The notes: generated by a model from the sequence alone, not told the origin. Shown: positions 10,401 to 21,119, counted from the stretch's first letter. The stretch: DNA of 27,393 nucleotides from Rodentolepis nana (GCA_900617975.1 UZAE01000286.1:1-27393), one strand, 5' to 3'. A program made the numbers and translations.

Positions 10401-13400
10401 ATGATCGAATCAGGAAGCTCATATGGAAACAGGACAAGAACAGAAAGCGACGGTTGTGCAGAAATCGTTTGCTTCGGGACCAAGATCATCAAATTTAGCA
10501 TTCATCAGTAAATATAGCCCCGAATGCAATAGATTCCCCTTTGCAAATCCTATTTCTGATATGATTTTATACCTGATGAACGTAATGCCGTAAATTCGCC
10601 ATCAACTCACTTGGATCTTGCTAGAAGCCCTTGGATTGTTCGCAACGAAAGCGCGCATGCGATTGGCACTATTTGCCAGGGTTTGACAGACTGCCAAACC
10701 GAATGCTAGGGGCACATCAAGGTATGACGAGCAACGGAAGAGGTTGTCCAAAGCCTCGCCCATCCAAGAGTCAACTTGTTCAACCAAGATCCTCTCCAAC
10801 TCTTCCAGTAAGTCCCTTCGAGGCAACTCAAATTGAGACTCCTCGTGCATGCTAACATTAACAGTTCTCTGGGGGAAAATTATGTTTTGATTAAGAACAC
10901 GAACACATACCAAAGATCCATCATGCACTTCTTTATAGCAGAGAGAAATCAGTGACCCCATCAAGGGTATGGAAACGGATGTAATTAAGCTCAACCGGGT
11001 AGCATAATCTGTGGCTAAGCGAAAACCCTCTGAGAGTAAACCATGTACTGTTCGAGCGTCGCTGGTTTTCCTGTCGGCATAGTAAAGCATTTGTGAAAGC
11101 CACTGTAGGGAATCTGAACTGAGAAATTGAGCTGTTTCTAAATCCACATTTTGGAGAACTTTTTCGTGAAAGAGGATGGAAAATTGCCATGTTTCAAATG
11201 GACTTTTGGAAGGGACCACATTCTAAATCGATAAAATTGACCATTATGAGCGAACGATTCAAAGAGTATGAAAAATTCAATTCCATCTCAAAAAAGTGAG
11301 ACTTACAGAAAACTTTAAAGCAAGGTTTGAAAACACAGTCTCTACACAGGATACGATGCTAAGAACACATCGATATTTGAATGATAATACACCTAGAAGG
11401 AACAAATTGTGAGATAAACCCTACTCATTCCATTTAAGTAGTACCTTTATTTGATGCCAAAATAAGAAGGACGTAAACGCATCTAATTAAGTCAGACACC
11501 AAATTAAAGTCCGATTCAATCTCTGCAGCAGTTAAAAATGGCATGATTCTGCGTAAAACTAATCCATACACAACATCAATGCTAACACTCTCCAAATCCG
11601 GTTTCATCTTGACTCTGTCTACAAGTTGCTTCAATACATTGACAACAGTTCCAAGAGAATGCGAATGGTCTAAAGACATCCATGTGTCAACAAGGAGAAT
11701 TTCTTCATCGGATGCGTTAAATTGGTGATTGTTCCACTGCAGAAGGAGGTGAAGTAGAGCAATACTCTGTATACTGAATGGTGATGTGGTTGGAGATTGG
11801 TAGAAGACGATATTAAGCGGAGACGTCTTATTGGGTTTGGGGAAGTGTGAAAGGCTAATACCACACTCTTCAAAGTGGGAGATGATTTTACGCCCAAGAT
11901 GGCAGTAATGAAGCCATTGTGATGCATCTTTGGCCACAGACGAATTTGTGGGGCAGACTTTGGTTGCTTCAAGAGCTATGCAGGCAAACACTTCGAGGTA
12001 CTGAGAGACCTAAAAGAACGACCATTAAAATTGATCAGTAAACGAGGGCAATGTTAAGAGGAATATAGCGGAACTCTTAGCATTCCCGTTATTAAAATGG
12101 TAGAATTTCATGAGGTATTTAGAAAATCCTACCTTACCTTTGAAAAGCTGCCAAGTTCTATTCAAGTACCATTGTACCCCAATGTTCTGGAATTTATAAA
12201 GCCCATCGGATACCGCGTAAATCCGGTATCTCAGGGATCACGAGTTTGATTCCCATCGGGGAACAGCTATGAACAGAATGCCTAACCACACTGGCTAAAT
12301 TCAGCCCATGGAGGCTCCACGTGATTCTAATTCGTACACAAGATAAGCGTTGCTACATATGATTCCCTACATGAGCCTAGGAGTTGTTATTACCGTAATT
12401 GCTCATATGCCTTGATAATGCACATAGCAACAGTTAAAGTGCAGTAGTAAGATTAGAAACTAGCGCCTTATAGCATAAATTGCATCTTTTTCTACTTGCC
12501 CAAAGCATTGCAATTCAGGTAATACATAAAGACGCGATCTGGACGCGTTTGCACCCTATAAGCTGCACAGAAACCCCCTAAAATCAATACACAAGTCCTT
12601 ACTTAGGCCCTTTCAATCAAAATTAAACCAAAAGTTTGTGAGTAATCTACCTGTTCAAAATCCCAACACATCAAATCCCACCGACTTCCAAGTTCATGAA
12701 TAGCCTCTCGGAAGATCAACTCAACAAAGTCACTATCACCCTCAGGCACCAGGGCCATCACCTCCTTCAGGACAACTGAAGGCAAGTAATGCGCTCGTTG
12801 ATGAATATCAACACTATAGCGTTCAGATTGTAAGGGCATCGTGAGAGCCTGGCGTAGAGATACACGAAGATGTGCGAGAGCAACGAGGGTATTGGGCGAC
12901 TTGGATGTGGTATCGGCAGAGGATGTGAGAAGCCGAGCTACTGATAGAGCATCAGAGAGAACTTCTGAACGCGAAATTTCGGGGGAAAGGCCTTTGGAGG
13001 TGGGTTTAACTATCCAGGGTGGCGATGCACGAAAAAGAAGACAACTGATACTTCGATCTAGGCTGTCCAACTCCACGCCATATCTGAAGAGAAGACAGTA
13101 TTTGCTAATAAAGACGTAATTCAAATGATGTAAGCTCTGACGGCTAAGTTGTCCCGCCGTCACAAACAATACAATTGGAAATTCGAGGTGCGAATGACTC
13201 GGAAATCCATTCGGAAATAATTAATCTCGAGGAGTCAATCAGGCATTTTCATCATTACCTACACGAAAAGCACAAATCACGCAATTTTAATAAAAGTAAA
13301 ACCTCTGAAGTGGACAATGGCAGAAGAGTCCGAGGAAAGGTTCAAATAGGTCGATCGGAATACTCATCCCTGAGGACTATATTCCATTCCAAAACTGGAA

Positions 13401-16400
13401 ACTTGACTCCGGAGTTCTTTTCAACGTGCAAAGATGGTTGGCGTGTAGGTTGAATTGCGATCGATTATGAAATCTTTTTACAACAGTCTCATATTGTTAT
13501 CAAATATGGGTTAATTGAACATAGCAAGGTTTTCTACATAATCACTAGTAGGTTAATGCATTAATCGAGGTGGCTTCCTACTATTCCACCAAGGAAATAG
13601 ACTTGATTCATTCATGTAGAAAGGCAACGAGCCCACAGCAAATATTTAACAGAACCAAAAAGATGGCATCTTTCATTAGAATCGGAAATCCAATCAGACA
13701 TATAGAGATATTAGATAGGGAAAAATTAAACTAACTAACTACAATATTACGAGTTTTTCTGCTCACATATCCTCCACCCTACTCAATTAAATCTATTGAT
13801 AAAGATCACAGAAATTAACCACTGCACAAATCAGAGACATCTTGCCGGCCAACCTGCGCCGTCTACACACATACACGCACACACACAAACTGTAAATAAT
13901 CATTTTGACAATGGTTTCAGGTAATCCATTCCGCCAAAAAATGAAAGTCACTTACTTTGAAAGGATTCCAATGGCTTTGGCGGTATTTGATCTACGCGTA
14001 AGTTTGCGTATTGCCTGATGCGCATCTTCCGACTTTCCCTTGCTGCAGTCAGCGAGAACTGAGTCAACGATTGCATGTAATTGTGAAGGCCAAGGTGTAG
14101 GAGTCACTTTAGCTAACAACTGAGCCGTCTAAAGCGCGGACAGAATGCAACCACAGAGTCAATCAACTTGTTTCAAGACAGTGGCATTTTTATTACACTA
14201 AGAGCACTCTCTCTTTTTTACCTTGCATCTGTAATCCACCGACTTTATCCACGAAGCAACTAGACAAGCTCGTCGACTAAGATCGATCACCCTAGACGAC
14301 TCCCTCATCGCGGTCGTATTCCACTTCGAAGGAGATGTATTTTCCAGAAAGGCGGCCAGAAAGTAGGTACAGTACTCAGAGTAGACTCTATCAGCATTCA
14401 AACCTCTCTCTTTAATGAAGGAAGCCACTTGTTTCATGGCGCTATCAGAGCCGTTGCTACCAGTAGCGCTAAGTGAGGATACAGTCACATCCATCAGTTT
14501 AAAAGCAATCGATTTGGCATTTAGACTACCACAGTGAGCCAAATCCAAACTGAAGTTGTACCTATGGAAGGAAATTGAAGTTAGTATGGAGAATATGCGA
14601 CATACTTATCACGCAAATCTTGAATAGTCCTCAAGTCGAAAAGGAGGCCACGCAGGGAATAAAAAGGATCGACTTCTACATTTCGACTACTGAGACCAGA
14701 AATTAGGTAATTAACCTCCTCTTGAGGGCTTATTTCTTCAGGACGTAAAGTAGTCGAGAGGTTGGACCTCCGCAGTAGGTCCTCAATCCAGACAATAGCT
14801 GTACCTGGCCACTTGAATTGAGTATGAGCCACACTACTCTTCTTTATGCTAGCTTCGAGTTGGTGAGTTCGATCGACTAGCCATTTGGCCAAGAGTGGCT
14901 AGAAAAGACAAGTACACAATAATGCTTCTTTCATAATAAGAGTGCTAGCATAGAGAGAGAGAAGAAAACTACGAACTTACCAGGGCAGTAGGACAGTTTG
15001 AGAGCAAAGCCGGTAGAAGGTCTGAGGCTAGCCAGGAGTGAAGTCTATTCTCCACTTCAGCCAAGCACTTCGAATCTTCAATGCTTCCACTCGGCACAAG
15101 CAAAGGCTTTTGAGACAGAAAAGAAAGGAAGGCCCGAAGTGAAGACTCCGTCAAATCAGCAGTCAGTTCATCTTTGAACGCGCCCCAGATGAGGAAGCCA
15201 TCATAGTAATTTTCCCATTTAGCAAAGCATTCAACAAACTCAACGGATATCTTTGTAAAGGCAAACTTTCGCCATGCCGTACAGCTAAAAGAAAAAGATT
15301 AAGAGTACAAATTATAGAGTGGAGAATTAGCAAAAAAAGAAATCTAAATTACCTCAAATTGTTGTACTTCTTCAGCTTTTGGAAGACCTGCAAACGCTTA
15401 AGAAAAACTGCAACAACCTCGCTACCTTCGCTATCCTTAGGTAACTAAACAGAAATTGAGCATAAATAATTAGAGTAGAAAATACCTTAAGCATTATTTG
15501 TTTCAAGAGTTGAGATTGTGGTGCTAGCCGTGGTATGATGCCTTGTTGAACCAGTAACAGAATTTCTGATGAAGGTTCCAAAACCTAGTATTAAAGGAAT
15601 GCATAATAGAAGAAGTTGGAGAAATTATTGGAAGAAAGAACTTGAGACTTTATTAAATATTTTACAGATTAGAAAGTTGTTTTAAAGGAGCAATCTTTCT
15701 GCGCCGAGCTTACACCTAAAGCTCACAGGTAGTCACGTTGTAGTCAAAGTGTACATTTGACAAGTCGGAGATGGTGAGACCGATGAATGCCGACATACAG
15801 TCATGTGGATGCTCAATTATACAGGCTGAATCTAGTCAACAAGGTGGTGACTACATCAGATGTTGTCAAATCATTCCTACTTACCCAAAGTAAAAGAGAG
15901 AAAACATTCTAAAAACCCCTCTAATGAGTGACCTCCCACTGCTTTTAGCATCGTCGAAGTCAAGATGTACGCTTTTCTTTCATGCGAAAATTTTGGAGCC
16001 TACAAAGGCAACGCATTTCCCTTTTCCTAAATCCACAAGGAAAATGTTTGCCGACGCTTGACCGAATGGAAAGGAAGAAGAACGTGGCTGCCCACTCACA
16101 GCGCTGAATATACCTCGATGGATATTGACCTCATAGTCATTGACATAAAGCAAGAATTTTGAAGGATTTTGAAACTGAGATGCTCCAAGGTAGATGCTTA
16201 AGTTTTAACGAGTTGGCCCACCTCAAAGTTGCCCATTAATGTCTTCATTAAATTTCTCAAGACAAGAATAGCAAAGACCCCTCTCAAGACTGAGCAGTGA
16301 GTAAAAAAATCAAATTTTAATTTAAGAAACTATGCATGCCTTTTTTACCAACCAATGATAGCAGAAGACGCTATCTCTCTCTCATCAACGGCGGACATAA

Positions 16401-18060
16401 ATAAGTTAAATGCACACTTACGGAGAATTCACCAAGAAGTTCCAAAGCGCGAGAACAAGTTGAATGCGCATTAGACAGCATCTCGGTCGTTGTTTTTTCA
16501 TCATCCTCGCAGTTTACAAGTTTCCCGGCCAAATTAATCATACATTCCAAGCAAGCAATAAATTCGAATTTAGCAATGAGCTAGAGAAGGAAGGAGCAAA
16601 GTTAATGGAAATAGTAAAGATACTTTCAAAGTTATAAGTACTATTTATAACGTACTGCGGTGCTAAGATTGTACTTGGCTGCGAATTGACGAGCTTCAAC
16701 AAACATTTTGTCCACAACAAGGGCTTTTAAGCTGAAAGGAAGATTTAATTTCAAGATATACGGTTTGCAAACACAATGGAATTATATTTGTAAAAACAAA
16801 ACTATTAATCTCATACTGTTCAAAGGGATCTGTCACGACAAATGTAGATAATTTAAGAGAAGTTTCCGTCTGTTGTACCAAAAGAGGTTCCAAATTCGAA
16901 CCATTTCGAGAAAGAATCGACGACAACGTGGTTGACATCGGCAGAGAAAAACACAGATCCCACCTGAAAGAGCGCGTCAATAATGTTACTTAACTTACCC
17001 AGGATAGGAGTGAACTTCCAGAACAACCTCACCGTATCGATCATGGAGAGTATAGAGGTCAAAGCTCAGCGAATTCGTAGAATTAGTACTTAATTTGACT
17101 GCAAAATCTATAACGTCATTGGTATCACTTAGAGTTCCACAATATACTCGAGCCATCGCATTGAAAATCAATAATCTATGCTAAAGAAGCTATTCAAATG
17201 ATGTTAAGCATTGCAAACCTGGAGTGTAAGGATGGCAAAATAACCTGATCCTAGAAATTCGCTCTTAATGAATGCTGACTCGAGTTCATCGAGAGGAGAA
17301 AAACACAAAATATCCTGTTCACTGATTTGGTTAGCTAATGAATTTTCGAAGGTTAGAACCTTCAAGCTAGGCTGCTTTAGGGGAGAAATTTAGAAAAAAA
17401 CCGAAACATTTACCAGAGAAATAGCAGTAGCTATAGTGGAATTCTCGGGTGGACAGACCAGTGATAAAGGAGAAGTACAAGGCCGAATCACAGCTGTTTG
17501 CAATATATGAGAGAAAAATTGAGATTCGTTATTCAATACTGAGTTGTTGAATGACTCCTTAGTGATAGCTCGCAAGATAATTTCCTTTGAATCTGATGTG
17601 ACGATCATCACATCTAGGAAACCATTCGTCCAGGATATGATTTTAATATCTTTAAAATTTTGGAGCTAGGAGTTAATAGGAAAATTATAAAGGGAACTTA
17701 CAGGGAGTTGCATGAATTTCAATAAAATTATATTGAATATTTTTAGAGTGCCACCACTGAATGTTAAAAGAAGAGAATCTAATTCTGACAACTCGTGTAT
17801 AGCAATGATTTCTTCTTCAAAGCACGTCCCAAAAGAGGGACAATTATGTCCGTCAAAGACCAATAATTCATGCTTATTTGCGATATAATAATTTTTGTTG
17901 ATGCAACCAGAGAAAACTCCATCAAAGTTCGACAAGCCCTATAAACAATCGTGCATGTTTAACTAGTCGAAAACAGTACCTCTTGAGAACCTAAATTTAT
18001 GTCAAAAAGCCAAGAATGCTCATAGTATTTGGTCGATGAATGACAACTGAGCGAAGTCAT
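132..18060 (-). CDS. KNTC1: Kinetochore-associated protein 1 (Rod), multi-exon gene
   Basis: Rod is the scaffold of the Rod-ZW10-Zwilch (RZZ) complex, which builds the outer kinetochore corona and recruits Spindly, dynein and Mad1/Mad2. I recognised it by collinear similarity, from memory of human KNTC1 (about 2,209 aa): LLAKWL near 14890, the DLRDKYN join (14606/14561), YGVELDSLDR at 13080, FETWQF at 11195, SPYDYE near 8255, FPLWTLEIL near 870. Exons traced (descending): 18060-17980, 17938-17702, 17665-17414, 17371-17219, 17180-16999, 16963-16817, 16731-16656, 16580-16422, 15584-15486, 15444-15353, 15284-14981, 14898-14606, 14561-14222, 14128-13956, 13083-12651, 12009-11445, 11392-11307, 11222-10911, 10868-10611, 8976-8851, 8717-8449, 8366-8171, 4632-4523, 4408-4262, 4203-3921, 2359-1951, 939-739, 567-132. 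These sum to about 2,139 codons. Start ATG is 18060-18058; stop TAG is 134-132. Weak points: a missing exon between 8171 and 4632, and a TAA at 806-804. Confidence 0.9.
597..668 (+). mobile_element. 48-bp non-LTR retroelement 3' tail with 12-bp target-site duplication
   Basis: The 12-mer ATGTTTACCCAG occurs at 597-608 and again, identically, at 657-668. Between the copies lie 48 bases that start GGGTAATGATAAGTGTCAT and end in TTTGAAATAAATAAAATA. The same sequence, slightly diverged and longer, occurs on the minus strand at 24519-24573. An insert that is only a shared 3' end plus an AT-rich tail, flanked by a long perfect direct repeat, is what severely 5'-truncated target-primed reverse transcription leaves behind. 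It lies in the last KNTC1 intron (568-738). Confidence 0.75.
940..1950. other. KNTC1 intron with poly-C/poly-G runs and an antisense open frame
   Basis: This intron separates KNTC1 exons 2359-1951 and 939-739. It holds a C run near 1036-1048, a G run near 1356-1364, and an inverted repeat TGTTTAAC...GTTAAACA at about 1555-1581. A plus-strand open frame of 108 codons (1602-1928) starts at TTG, and its composition looks protein-like, with LTDDQVILIGHVSWEYRGD in the middle. It lacks an ATG start and I recognise no family. It could be chance, a relic, or an exon of a nested gene. Confidence 0.4.
2360..3920. other. KNTC1 intron, 1.56 kb, containing a MITE
   Basis: No coding exon is convincing on either strand here. 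KNTC1 reading continues directly from exon 4203-3921 (phase 1) to exon 2359-1951, so none is required. The notable content is the inverted-repeat element at 3168-3397. The remainder is plain AT-rich sequence. Confidence 0.5.
3168..3397. mobile_element. Non-autonomous DNA transposon (MITE), piggyBac-like
   Basis: The 230-base stretch begins CCCTTTAACGTCC and ends GGAGTTAAAGGG, so the two ends form an inverted repeat over CCCTTTAAC plus a few bases. Inside each end a TTTATCAAAAWA-like motif recurs. It is flanked by TTAA on the left (3164-3167) and TCAA on the right (3398-3401). piggyBac-family elements insert at TTAA and have ends beginning CCY, so this looks like a decayed copy whose right target site carries one mutation. 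It has no coding capacity. Confidence 0.5.
4494..4524. repeat. (CA)n microsatellite overlapping a KNTC1 splice donor
   Basis: About 15 CA repeats run from 4494 to 4524. On the minus strand they read as GT repeats starting immediately at the end of KNTC1 exon 4632-4523 (...TTT AGG AGT|GTGTGT). The donor that keeps phase with the next exon (4408-4262) is the second GT of the run. Confidence 0.75.
4681..5360 (+). pseudogene. Possible decayed plus-strand coding remnant
   Basis: Several short plus-strand stretches read like protein but lie in different frames. From ATG 4681, 54 codons begin MKRCAQSLPKNLKPVGTQSG. Around 4905-4975 there is a stretch containing PRGLELVALKEFENSF. From about 5107 there is LQLENNIILSIELRKMSKIL followed by a polar segment up to a poly-C run. 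After it, in a frame that would need a change in the C-run length, comes a stretch containing RFKIVEVPPSRRIKQN. This could be a broken gene copy antisense to KNTC1, or chance. I recognise no family. Confidence 0.25.
6091..6121 (+). repeat. mariner left terminal inverted repeat
   Basis: It begins TTGGGTTGGCAAC directly after the TA at 6089-6090. It pairs with the right end at 27 of 31 positions. Confidence 0.93.
6273..7307 (+). pseudogene. mariner transposase, frameshifted
   Basis: The transposase would cut and paste the element by a DDE-type (D,D34D) mechanism. The N-terminal half (ATG 6273 to TAG 6746) has the paired helix-turn-helix DNA-binding region, including QCRNWFERFRSGDFSL and GRPVEVDE, and reaches TGDES, which holds the first catalytic Asp. 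A one-base deletion around 6735-6742 then brings in the stop. The frame resumes downstream through FHHDNARP (second Asp, about 7008) and YSPDLAPSDYHLF (third Asp), ending at TAA 7307. Between the second and third Asp there is one residue too many (35 instead of 34), and about ten residues are scrambled. This is explained by a two-base insertion near 7022 and a one-base insertion near 7050 that cancel in frame. Total length is about 345 codons, normal for the family. The product cannot be functional as read. Confidence 0.92.
7351..7381 (-). repeat. mariner right terminal inverted repeat
   Basis: Read on the minus strand it begins ATAGGTTGGCAAC. It is followed on the plus strand by the second TA target-site copy at 7382-7383. 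Differences from the left repeat are at positions 1, 3, 27 and 31. Confidence 0.93.
7438..7500. repeat. (TG)n microsatellite, slightly interrupted
   Basis: Roughly 30 TG units run with single interruptions (GC near 7449 and 7481, AT near 7490). It lies 56 bases beyond the mariner right end, in the same KNTC1 intron. Confidence 0.9.
8977..10610. other. KNTC1 intron, 1.6 kb
   Basis: KNTC1 exons 10868-10611 and 8976-8851 join in phase 0, and the protein alignment is continuous across them, so no exon is expected here. A minus-strand frame at 10437-10228 (CLLLLVKGGIYPNLWSLAVD near its end) looks mildly protein-like but has no supported splice context. Nothing else is recognisable. Confidence 0.5.
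10869..10910 (-). other. KNTC1: 42-base mini-intron in KNTC1, in frame and without stop
   Basis: On the minus strand it reads TTTG|GTATGTGTT...TTTTCCCCCAG|AGAAC, a good donor and a pyrimidine-rich acceptor only 42 bases apart. The length is a multiple of three and contains no stop, so both the spliced and retained forms keep the KNTC1 frame (retention adds 14 residues, including VCVRVLNQNIIFPQ). Confidence 0.65.
12174..12290 (+). repeat. tRNA-derived SINE-like fragment
   Basis: The stretch contains a tRNA-like layout: a possible D-arm around TCGGATACCGCG, a GGTATCTCA variable part, then TCACGAGTTTGATTCCC, which matches a pol III B box (GWTCRANNC) with a T-arm-like flank CCCATCGGGG. It lies in the KNTC1 intron 12010-12650. 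It does not fold as an intact tRNA, so it is more likely a degenerate tRNA-derived SINE head. A second, related-looking copy is at about 22690-22800. Confidence 0.4.
13084..13955. other. KNTC1 intron with an antisense open frame
   Basis: The intron between KNTC1 exons 14128-13956 and 13083-12651 contains a plus-strand frame of 92 codons (13175-13453), TTG start, with a charged composition (for example IINLEESIRHFHHYLHEKHK). I recognise no family and see no ATG or promoter. A short CA-rich tract lies at about 13863-13890. Confidence 0.35.
15585..16421. other. KNTC1 intron, 0.84 kb
   Basis: Flanking exons join in phase 0 with continuous alignment to the family, so no exon is missing. I see no repeats, RNA genes or other signals. 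Confidence 0.6.
16656..18060 (-). other. KNTC1: KNTC1 exons 1-7: N-terminal beta-propeller part
   Basis: Seven exons encode the amino-terminal part, which in Rod forms a WD-like beta-propeller. The first exon begins MTSLSCHSSTKYYEHSW and ends at a GAG|GTACTG donor. The second contains a strand-rich stretch with LLLTFSGGTLKIFN, typical of propeller blades. The exon at 16963-16817 has LCFSLPMSTTLSS, matching the VYSLPTMEI blade of the human protein. The exon at 16731-16656 (FVEARQFAAKYNL) marks the switch to the helical solenoid and aligns with RFAEAESFAIQFGL. All seven junctions keep phase. The acceptor at 17180 (TTTAG) was chosen over CATAG five bases further on, because only it keeps the frame. 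Confidence 0.88.
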
Positions 18061-20184
18061 AATATTGTGAGAATCTAGAATACAACAATTAAAGGTTTGG
18101 GAGGACGTTGAAAGTTAGAACGTTGAAAAAATTCAACGTAATAATAAGGGTGAACTAAATTGATCTTTTCGTTTTTATAAATAAATAACACGTAAACAAA
18201 TTTTATCACAAGAAGTATTATTGAAACAAAGTTAATGTTAATTATCAAAACACTGTTATAATCTACAGCATTCAATTTAAGCGGAAATTACCCCTAATGT
18301 GGTAATGATGCGTACAAAACATTTAATTCACATTAATGTTATCAAATATAGATGATTCAAATGAGCTGTTACTCGTAAAAATAGCAAAGAATTTGCAAGA
18401 ATTAATTATTTAGTTTCATTTTAATGATAAGAACCTTTGATTTCAGCAATGGTTTTATGAAGCAAGTTCCAAATATGCTTAACTGAACACTGCAAATACG
18501 GAAAGTGGATAGGTGCGAAAAAATAATTAACAAGATGTGGAGTCTTCTCAATCCTACTTCTTTAGGAATTGCTGGTTAAATAAACGATAAACTAAAAGAT
18601 ATGGTTTCGAGCAAAAATGAATAAAGTGTTAGTGGATACTCACAAATTAAGCTGCAGTGGGAAATGATTATTTGCGTGAAATGGATTGGAATACAGGAAT
18701 TCAACGGAAATTAATTGATTACCATAGTCGCCATTGTTCATTGTACGTAAACTATTAAATCCTGACGCAGTGTCTACTTGAACGGCAAGCTAATAATATC
18801 TCAGTTTTGTAGTGGTAAGATATCTCTACAAACTAGACATTCGTGGAATGCTGCCATTCTGTAAGAATTGAAAATTGACATGGAAGAGATATCAGAAATC
18901 TGGTTTATTAAAAGTTGTTCATTCTTTTTGAGACATCATTTGACTTGCTAAAATTCTTCATAAGAAATCGGATTTTGAAGGTCTGCTGTTCATTTAAACT
19001 ACTTAGTGATTTAATTGGACCAAGTCTCCAAATGTTTGTTGGAGCAATAAACCTGAAAGCGATCAGAGAGATTTGGCCAGGACATAAAATATTCATTCCA
19101 TGGAGACATAAAGACTTTTTGTTGTTGTGCTATTTAAATCTACCAGTTTGTGTTCTTTGTCGATGACCGTCTTGATTGAGTGCTCAAAAATGTTATAACA
19201 GTCAGTCTCTGCATTTTTGTTGCTGAGCTATCTACATATTGTCTTTTCTGTTTCTAAAGTTTCTGTAATTTAACTTGAGTGGATAAACAGCATAAGACAC
19301 TTGATAGATAAATCTTTAAATAATTTCCAACTTAAAATTTATTTCCATTTGTGGGAACTTGAGAAACTCATTTTGAAGGGATTGAAATGAGATATTTGTT
19401 ATCATTAATTATTGATTTTACTTTTGATTAATCGGTATACATTTATAACGGAACTTGACTACTCATATTTGATAGAGTTGATTGAAATGAATATAGTCAC
19501 CAACATATTACGTTGCTTTAATTAATGTTTCACTTTAACACACCTTAATTTTTTATTGACGATTAATCACGGAGCGTTAGGAACGAAAGTGTAATTTCAT
19601 CTTACAATGGGCGTTTTGTTTGAAATCAGTGCGTTATCTGCTGCTTTAACAGATGCATACATGCTCAGCGTCTATTTTTCCACTTATATACAAGCTTGAG
19701 ATAAGATTTTACCTGGTTTCAATTATTGCATTACTCGCCTAAAAATAGTTTTTCTGTTCGTGTCGGTGGTCATTTTTCTTTACTTGACACTTTCAATACG
19801 ATATGGCAACTGTTCCGGACTTACAACACCAATAAGATAATTTTAAAATAAACAGTTCTGTGCAGAATTTTTTCCATGGATACTCAAAAAAGAAGATGCG
19901 CATCAAGTATTTATTCATTATTTTTATTAGCTGATTCACTTTTTAAATATATTGAACAGAGAATTACGTTCTTTTAGAGAAAATAAGACAAATAATTATT
20001 TTATTAATTGAATTAAGCTTGAAATATCTTAATATTTTAGTTATGCTTACAGCTACAGTTTTTATACGAAACTATTTCATGAAATATTATTCTTAATAAT
20101 GATTGGTAAAGTATGCGAAGGTCAAAGATATTCAACGTAGCCTAGTATTTTCCACGAATACGATTTGACGTAATCTCATCGGCA
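18061..20184. promoter_or_regulatory. Divergent intergenic region between KNTC1 and SEC22B
   Basis: These 2.1 kb separate the KNTC1 start (minus) and SEC22B start (plus), so both promoters and 5' untranslated exons should be here. The sequence is very AT-rich. Two overlapping short frames on opposite strands (18915-19166 plus and 19096-18908 minus) look like chance. I could not identify a TATA box, initiator or known element with confidence. Confidence 0.4.
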
Positions 20185-21119
20185 ATGATACTTTTTACGT
20201 TGGTTTCGAGAGTTGCTGATGGACTTCCATTGGTGGCCTCCGTAAAGGAGGATACAGAGGTAATCTCATCTGCAACAGTTATTTTCTAATTAGATGCATA
20301 GTCATTCAAAGTAATCTACTTATTACTGTTTTTTTAAATTTTCGATGGTTTCACAATTATAACTCAATTTGAATTCATTCTTAATTCTATTTATTTTTCG
20401 AATGCAATTGCTTGTTGTATTTTTAGCTGAACAGGAATATGGTAAACTATCAAAATCAAGCGAAGTTGTTAATTCGCAGACTAGCACCAAATTCTCCACC
20501 TCGTTGTTCTCTTACTGCTGGAAATTACTATTTTCATTACCTCCTTGAAAATGGCATTTGTTACCTTATTCTAACAGAGGGGAATTTCCCAAGACAAAAG
20601 GCCTTTAGTTTTCTGGAAGAGGTGCACAACCAATTCAGTGGACAATATGCTAACGACGTCTACACTGTTTCACGTCCTTATGGATTTATTGAATTCGGTA
20701 CGTTTTTGAAGCCTACTTACTCTTCTTTTGCGTTAAGATCGTGAGTTGCAGAAATTACAGCAAAAGTATACAGATACGCGTGTTTCGTCGAATGTGGCTC
20801 AATTAAACGTGGCGCTACAGGATGTTCAACGTATTATGGTTAGAAATATTGACGATGTTCTCAGGCGAGGCGAGGCCCTAACAGGTAGGATTTCGTCCTT
20901 TTTCTAATGTCTGCTTTTCATTTATATGAATATCTGACGACTACTCATTTTTTGACTTTAGCTCTAGACGCACAAGCCAGCCACCTCTCAGATCTCTCAA
21001 AGAATTACCGAACTGGTGCCCAATCTCTAAATGTTCAGAGCTCTGTCGCAAAATACCTTATCATTTCTATTGTAGCTGTAATCTTTCTCCTCTTTTTATA
21101 TTTCCGTTTCCTTTGGTGA
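20185..21119 (+). CDS. SEC22B: Vesicle-trafficking protein SEC22B (R-SNARE)
   Basis: SEC22B is the R-SNARE of ER-Golgi transport. It forms trans-SNARE bundles with syntaxin 5, membrin and BET1 (anterograde), or syntaxin 18, USE1 and BNIP1 (retrograde to the ER). Four exons: 20185-20259, 20427-20697, 20738-20884, 20962-21119, all with GT-AG ends and matching phases, giving 216 residues (human 215). The N-terminus starts MILFTLVSRVADGLPLVASV, the family signature. Residues 1 to about 125 form the longin domain, including FHYLLENGICYLIL and VSRPYGFIEF. The SNARE motif (about 133-193) contains VQRIMVRNIDDVLRRGEAL with the zero-layer Arg. A C-terminal anchor follows, YLIISIVAVIFLLFLYF, leaving a two- to four-residue lumenal end. 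The third intron has a short AAG acceptor tract but phase supports it. Confidence 0.97.

Larger units (their letters stand above)
8171..16580 (-). other. KNTC1: KNTC1 middle exons: helical solenoid
   Basis: These exons encode the long alpha-solenoid. Landmarks seen: SEILLLVQQGIIPRL (15575-15530), LAKWLVDRTHQLEAS (14890-14845), FIKERGLNADRVYSEY (about 14425-14375), YGVELDSLDRSIS (13082-13045), the exon 12009-11445 ending before a G|GTACTA donor, FETWQFSILF (about 11195), and a segment ending SPYDYEVLCFLLDCIR (about 8260-8200). Phases agree at every junction from 16580 down to 8171. Most introns here are short, under 100 bases in several cases. The longer ones (15585-16421, 13084-13955, 12010-12650, 8977-10610) carry no convincing further KNTC1 exon. 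Confidence 0.88.

Noticed and set aside
18908..19166. Overlapping open frames on both strands in the KNTC1-SEC22B spacer
   Set aside because: Low-complexity composition, no splice context, and neither resembles a known protein.
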